Below, piece after piece: positions 58,927 to 64,000 of a stretch of 64,000 bases of DNA. The translations under genes and the position numbers were made by a program. Origin of the DNA: Vitis vinifera (lineage: Eukaryota; Streptophyta; Magnoliopsida; Vitales; Vitaceae); assembly GCF_030704535.1 (NCBI RefSeq), contig NC_081808.1, forward strand, positions 22,509,501-22,573,500, written 5' to 3'. The first letter of the stretch is position 1. Each line of letters starts with the position of its first letter. Below the pieces are notes generated by a model. The model did not search any database. It saw nothing but the letters and a program-made list of their open reading frames with translations, and had not been told where the DNA came from.

Positions 58927-61195
58927 TCAGGAAAGGCTACCCAAGGCCTTTGCTTTCTCCCTTAGAATAAACTTTTGAATCTTTCCGGTGGAGGTTCTTG
59001 GAAGATCCTCAAAAATAACTGTCTTGGGTGCCATGTAATGTGGCAAATGATCCCGGCAGAACTTGAGTATTTCTTGAGCATCAACATCAAATCCCTCCTT
59101 CAACTTCACAAAAGCACAGGGTGTTTGGCCCCAATGATTATCTGGCCGTGCAACAACTGCAGCCTCAAGAATTGCTGGATGATTATACAACACTGTTTCA
59201 ACCTCAACAGTGCTTATATTCTCCCCTCCAGAAATAATGATATCCTTCAAGCGATCTTTCATTTCTATGTACCCATCTGGATGTTTTACAGCAAGATCCC
59301 CACTTCGAAACCATCCACCCCTGAAAGCTTCTTCTGTTGCTTTCTCATCTTTAAGATATCCACTCATTACTGTGTTACCTCGGAACATCACCTCGCCCAT
59401 GGTTTTACCATCAGCAGTTACACTCTTCATGGTCACAGGATCTTTTATGTCAACCTCCTCCAACCCAAGATGTTGAACTCCTTGTCTAGCTTTGAGTTTG
59501 TATCTTTCATCAGGAGGCAGAGAATCCCACTCGGGTTTCCATGTGCAAATTGTTCCCGGACCATAAGTTTCTGTAAGGCCATATAAGTGTGATACACCGA
59601 AGCCCAGCTCCTCCATCTTGCGAAGTATGGGCGGAGGTGGTGGCGAACCACCTGTCATTACTTCCACCTTGGAAGGAAGAGGCCTCCGGTCACTGACTGG
59701 TGAATTCACAATCATGTTCAACACAGTTGGTGCCCCGCCCATGTGGGTGACTTTGTGGAGAGCGATGCTGTCAAATATGTCCTTTGGGATGACACGCCTA
59801 AGGCATACGTTGGTGCCACCTTGAGCTGCCACTCCCCAAGGCAGGCACCATCCGTTACAGTGGAACATAGGCACCGTCCAGAGGTAGACTGGCATTGAGC
59901 CCATTCCATGGAGAACAAAGGTTGCAAGGGAATTGAGATAGGCACCTCTGTGATTGTAAACAACTCCTTTGGGACTGGAAGTTGTGCCAGAAGTATAATT
60001 TACACTGATTGGATCCCACTCATCTATGGGCCGCCTGATCTCAAATTCAGATTGTCCAGTTGCAAGGAGACTCTCATATTCATAGCCGTCAGAAGTACTG
60101 AAGTTGGTGGGGGGTGAGCCATCAGATTCTACAATTAAGACCAAGATGGGTGGTTTTGTTTCTGTCTTCTTTAGAAGATCAAGTGCTACATGAGCAATTT
60201 CAAGTAATTGGTAGTCTACAAATATGATCTTGGCTTCCGAATGACGAAGCAGGGTTGACACCATGGCTGAATTGTGCCGTGTATTAAGTGTACAAAGAAC
60301 AGCTCCAGCCATTGGGACCCCGAAATGAAGCTCATACATTGCTGGAACGTTGGGGGCCAATACTGCAACCTGATCAACTAATTTAGAATTCCGAACATGA
60401 AGAAATATGGTAAATTTACACAAATCATTCCTAGGTTGTTGATCATGTCCATGGTAGTTTCTGGGGTCTAAAAATTCATAAGGAAAAATCAAATGCCAAG
60501 AAATTAGCCATAGCCACTTCATCAGATTCCTCTGTCATTCCCTATTTTAACAATTCGTAAATTTGAGAGATGCCAGTACCAAAAGATTAACAAGAAAAAT
60601 CACAAGCAAAGCCAATCACGCAACTCATAAGGGGAAAAAAAACCAAAAGCACAAAATTTGCTTAATTTTCAAATAACAAAAAAAACTAAAGATAAAAACC
60701 AAACTGGATAGAGAAAAACAGAGATCAAAATGAATAAATCAAAGAAAGGAAATCAAAACAAAAATTGAACAACCACCCAGAGAGGAACTCTGCAATTTCA
60801 TTCAACAACAGCATCAAAGTACACCAACAACAATCAGAAAATAAAGTTAAACTACAGCAACTTACAACGTCGCCTCGCGAAATCCCCAACTGGGTGAGAG
60901 CAGAGGCCAATTTGAGACACCGTTCTTGAGTCTCGCTCCAAGTATACTTCACAGACCCATACACAACTGAGGTTCTGTCTCTGTAAGCCGTTGCTGACCG
61001 CTCCAAGAAGGTTATAGGAGACAGGGGCACGTCATTCACCGGGCATCGAACCAGACCCTCCGTTGATTTCCATGACCCAGGTCCGATATCCCCGGAAAAG
61101 TGACAGAATCGTCGAGAATCGTGACTGAGATTTGGATGAAGCCGGTTCAGACTAAAAATGCATCGAATCAGTGAATTCTTGAAAAACGGGTTCAT
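58927..61195 (-). CDS. Acyl-activating enzyme, AAE2-type (AMP-forming acyl-CoA ligase)
   Basis: Two coding exons: 61,195-60,866 and 60,369-58,927, joined GDV/VAVLAP at gtaagt and ttgatcag; 590 aa. It should activate a carboxylic acid with ATP to the acyl-AMP and then to the CoA ester. Visible ANL-family motifs: phosphate loop [11 protein letters not shown] (235-245), YGLTETYG (about 373-380), [18 protein letters not shown] (from 466), SGGENIS (490-496) and the C-terminal STGKIQK with the adenylation lysine near 573. The N-terminus ([18 protein letters not shown]) is basic and hydroxylated without acids, like a mitochondrial presequence, and the end ALGSLS is not a peroxisomal SKL-type signal. 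Both fit Arabidopsis AAE2 rather than the peroxisomal AAE1/AAE7. The start is the ATG at 61,195; the preceding in-frame codons begin with TTG. Substrate unknown. Confidence 0.92.
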
Positions 61196-61454
61196 GGCTG
61201 CCAAGTAATTGAGATGATGACTTGGCGCGTAGAAGATCGGATGAAAAGATAAGCATGAGTAGCCCTGTTGTCATTCCCATCATGATGAGCACTTTATTTT
61301 TTATATTTTAGGTTCGTTAAAACTTCAATTTTTCTCAAAATTGGATAAGAAACGTATGTTTTCCAGTGAACATGAAAGCTTCAAAAGCTATCATCTTTTA
61401 GCTTGACTTGGGATGGTTTCCAAACATAGAGGACTGGATCAAATCAATAACACA
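61196..61454. other. 5' flank of the AAE gene
   Basis: About 260 bp between the AAE start codon and a MULE. It should hold the 5' UTR and core promoter. No clear TATA box was picked out on the - strand. Confidence 0.45.
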
Positions 61455-62475
61455 GGTAAAAGTGAGATTTATGAAAATATATGAAAAAAAAAAAAAAAAA
61501 ACTCATAAAATTTAAATTAGTATTATATTTATTTATTTAAAAATAATTTAAAATATATGTCTTTTCTTTTTTAATTAATAAGTCATTCAATTATTCCTAA
61601 AAATACTTTTTATTTGTCGTGTAATTCAAATCAATTGACAACTAGACTTTGATGTTTCTTATCTTTTTAGATATTTTATTATTATTATCATTATTTTATT
61701 ATTTTATTTTTTAAGATTTTTTTCTCTTTAGAAACAAACACATCGTAGGATTATTATTTTAGCTTCTTAAAAGTTTAGGAAATATTATACAAAAAAATCT
61801 TATTTAAATGTGATTAATATTTTTTTATTTCTTAGAATTTTAAGAGGAAATATTATCAAACAAATTATATTTAATCATAATTATCAATTTAAAAAGTAAT
61901 AAGCTTATTTATTAAATAAATAATAAATTAAGTAATATATAATTATTTTAATTATGATTAATTTATTTAATATAAAATAATTTTTTATTTTTATACTATA
62001 TATCAAAGTACAACCATATTGTAAAATATTTTATATATCAAAAACTCTTACAAAAATTTTTATTCACTATTATATTAAACAATTATTAATATTATATAAT
62101 AAATAAAAATTTATTATTGGTTTATTTATTATCAAGAATATTAATTTATTTTTAACTTATTAATACTAGAATAAACTCTTTTTGTTTTCAAATTCTTACT
62201 TTATAATATTTCTAGAGAAAGAAAAATCCTAGATAAAATAATAATAATAAAATGTCTTAAAGAAAATAAACATCTACTATAAATGAGTCTAATTGTCAAT
62301 TGATTTGGATGACATGACAAGTAATTGACCATTTTTAGGAATAATTGAATGATTCATTAAAAAATAAATGTATTTTAAATTATTTTTAAATATACTAATA
62401 TAATACTAATTTAAAATATTTAAAATTCATTTTTTTAGATATTTCCATATTAGTGAATCAAATCCCACTTTTCCC
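61455..62475. mobile_element. Foldback MULE, 1.02 kb, upstream of the AAE gene
   Basis: Flanks AATAACACA (61,446-61,454) and AATAACATG (62,476-62,484) form a 9-bp duplication with two differences. Ends GGTAAAAGTGAGATTT and (reverse complement) GGGAAAAGTGGGATTT open terminal inverted repeats of about 230 bp that share aaattagtattatattta, tcattcaattattcctaaaa and aaatcaattgacaa. Nearly half of the element is inverted repeat. No ORF. Confidence 0.8.
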
Positions 62476-62484
62476 AATAACATG

Positions 62485-63460
62485 GAGTTGAATGACAAAT
62501 CAAGAACTTACTCCAAGTGAGGGATTCAAATTCAAAGGAACAAGGATGATTTGAATTCTTTAGATAAATCTTTTATTTTTTATTTTTTACTTTTTATTTT
62601 TTCATTTTTAAAATTAAAAATTTTATAAAAGAATACAAAAAAAATTATAAGAAAAAAAATTACTTTATACCCCTAAAAACTCTTCAAAATTTTTAACTTT
62701 GGGAAAAAGTGACAAAAATTTAGCTCCTTCAATTTAAGATTTTAAAAAGAGTTTTTGGCCTTTCCTATTTTTCATCTGAAAAAGAAAATTTTTTATACAA
62801 AATGTAAAAATTAGTATTTTGGCAAAAAAAATTTATCTTGAATTTTTAAAACTTATTTTTAATTTAAAAAGCTTGAGGAAAATTAAAAATATTCGTTTCA
62901 TATTTTTCACTCTTCTAAATTTTAAAACTTATAAGATTATGTTTGAATTCTAAAAATGGAAGGAAAGAAAAAAATAAAGAAAATAAAAAATAAATTTAAA
63001 GTCAATAAATTATTTTTATATATTATTTCAAACTTTTTTCACTTATTTAACTCTTATATATAAATATTAAATAATTTAAAAATATACAAATTTCTTAATA
63101 ATTTTAATTATATTAGTAACTGTTCATGTGCATAGTTGAGTACAATAAATAAACAAATAAATAATAAATTAAAAAAAAAAAAAGATTATCAAAGCATTGC
63201 AAACCTTTCTAGTTTAAAGCCCCAAACATCTTGTGAATAACAACAATAATTATCACAAGGAAAAGAATATATAAATATTACCTTTCTTTTTTGTCCTAAG
63301 CGAGGAATTTCTCATTTTATAAAAATGAAAAAAAAAATTATATATTTAACAATATATATTTATATAAGAATTTTTCAAATTATTATTAAAAAAATTATAT
63401 ACTTTACAATAGTTATCTATATTATATGTATTAAAATATAAAATTAATATACTTATGTGG
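62485..63460. other. AT-rich intergenic stretch with MITE relic
   Basis: No gene. 62,930-63,110 resembles half of the GTTTGG-type MITE (ttatgtttgaattctaaaaa, gtcaataaattatttttata). The rest is low complexity. Confidence 0.4.
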
Positions 63461-64000
63461 ACCCCGCATTTCGGCTCATGCACTTCCACTCGATGGCTAG
63501 CTCAATTTTTTTATTTGAAAATGATTTTATTTATTAAAAGAATGACTTGGAGTCGCCACTTATTTTTGTTTTATTTTTAAAGGGTAAACAAAATAAGAAA
63601 GAAAACCCTAAGTGTGACTTCTTATTTTGGAAAATGTGGTTTGCGAAAAATCGGGTCGAGTTTGGGGGTCAGGTTACTTATCAGGAAAGTACGGTAAAAA
63701 CCATAGCACCCTTCTAAGTCCCTAAAAACGGGTCTCTACTAATGAAATGGAACAATCATGACAATTAATTAATCGAGCATGGATACTGAATGAATATCAC
63801 TCAAAACAAAATAATTGAATGAATAGGAGAGGCAAATAATGTACCTGAGTGATGAACTGGTTTACTTCAATGAAAACAAATGTTAGCAATTAAACACAAA
63901 ATAATCGTGTGTGTATCATAGAATAGTGTAAATCAATCACAGATAGCAATCAAATCAATCAATCCACCAATCGATCATAAAATCACGCGTGTGGGGCCCC
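63461..64000 (-). mobile_element. Tat/Ogre-like LTR, reverse orientation, runs off the window
   Basis: TGTGGACCCCGCATTT at the left edge is the end of an LTR read on the - strand. In reverse complement the sequence parallels the last 600 bp before 19,259 (gtagagaccc, acttagaagggtg, gcgactcc). No leader follows on the outer side, so it may be a solo or 3' LTR. A fossil; completeness cannot be judged. Confidence 0.7.

Noticed and set aside
58637-58978. 113-codon + frame
   Set aside because: It runs into the antisense of the AAE C-terminus; the first part matches nothing known.
58975-59586. 203-codon + frame and several shorter + frames at 59.2-60.1 kb
   Set aside because: Antisense shadows of AAE exon 2, which has clear ANL-family motifs on the - strand.

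Overview
The window looks like nuclear DNA of a dicot, most likely a grapevine (Vitis). The coding exons, AT-rich introns, Tat/Ogre- and Athila-type retroelement fossils, MULE and Tourist MITEs and organelle DNA inserts all fit. The species call rests on remembered protein similarity and was not searched. There is no operon logic here. The window is a plant tandem gene array broken up by mobile DNA, followed by one unrelated gene.

**SSL array (1-55.2 kb).** Eight loci on the + strand belong to one family of strictosidine synthase-like (SSL/APMAP-type) six-bladed propeller proteins with an N-terminal membrane anchor. All full copies have four coding exons with the same phases. Subfamily A (SSL-1, -2, -3 and an exon 3-4 remnant) starts MAKSKPSD or similar. 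Subfamily B (SSL-4, -5, -6, -7) starts MADSTPSQ or MADPTPSQ. SSL-1, -3, -4 and -6 read intact (383, 383, 379 and 379 codons before the stop). SSL-2 and SSL-7 are broken, SSL-5 is cut off in exon 1, and 7.56-8.1 kb holds only the last two exons. (Locus numbers are mine.) Segment comparison shows SSL-1 and SSL-3 as products of one duplication. It also shows a later tandem duplication with an offset of about 8.73 kb (33.74-42.35 kb against 42.47 kb onward), which left a 120-bp filler at the junction.

**8-22 kb.** This stretch separates SSL-1 from SSL-2. It holds unidentified LTR-like repeats and then a roughly 7.6-kb block of same-strand fragments from at least five unrelated host genes (NUP155, POL5/MYBBP1A, CSB/CHR8 in two swapped pieces, UPL1/2, sacsin-like). 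After that comes a broken Tat/Ogre-like Ty3/gypsy fossil with a 962-bp MULE nested in its pol region.

**24-31 kb.** A copia-like solo LTR, large TA arrays, a 177-bp tandem duplication and relic SSL flanks.

**46.9-49.2 kb.** A 2.3-kb non-autonomous MULE with long terminal inverted repeats, a palindromic minisatellite and four 367-bp internal repeats.

**55-64 kb.** A second copy of the nested MULE family beside an Athila-like fossil. Then comes an intact two-exon acyl-activating enzyme gene of the AAE2 type (- strand, 590 aa), a 1-kb foldback MULE just upstream of it, and the end of a reverse-strand Tat/Ogre LTR that runs off the window.

No CRISPR array, true tRNA gene or complete rRNA gene was seen. 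The two organelle-derived pieces are a plastid 23S fragment in SSL-1 intron 1 and a probable mitochondrial insert present in both duplicated blocks.
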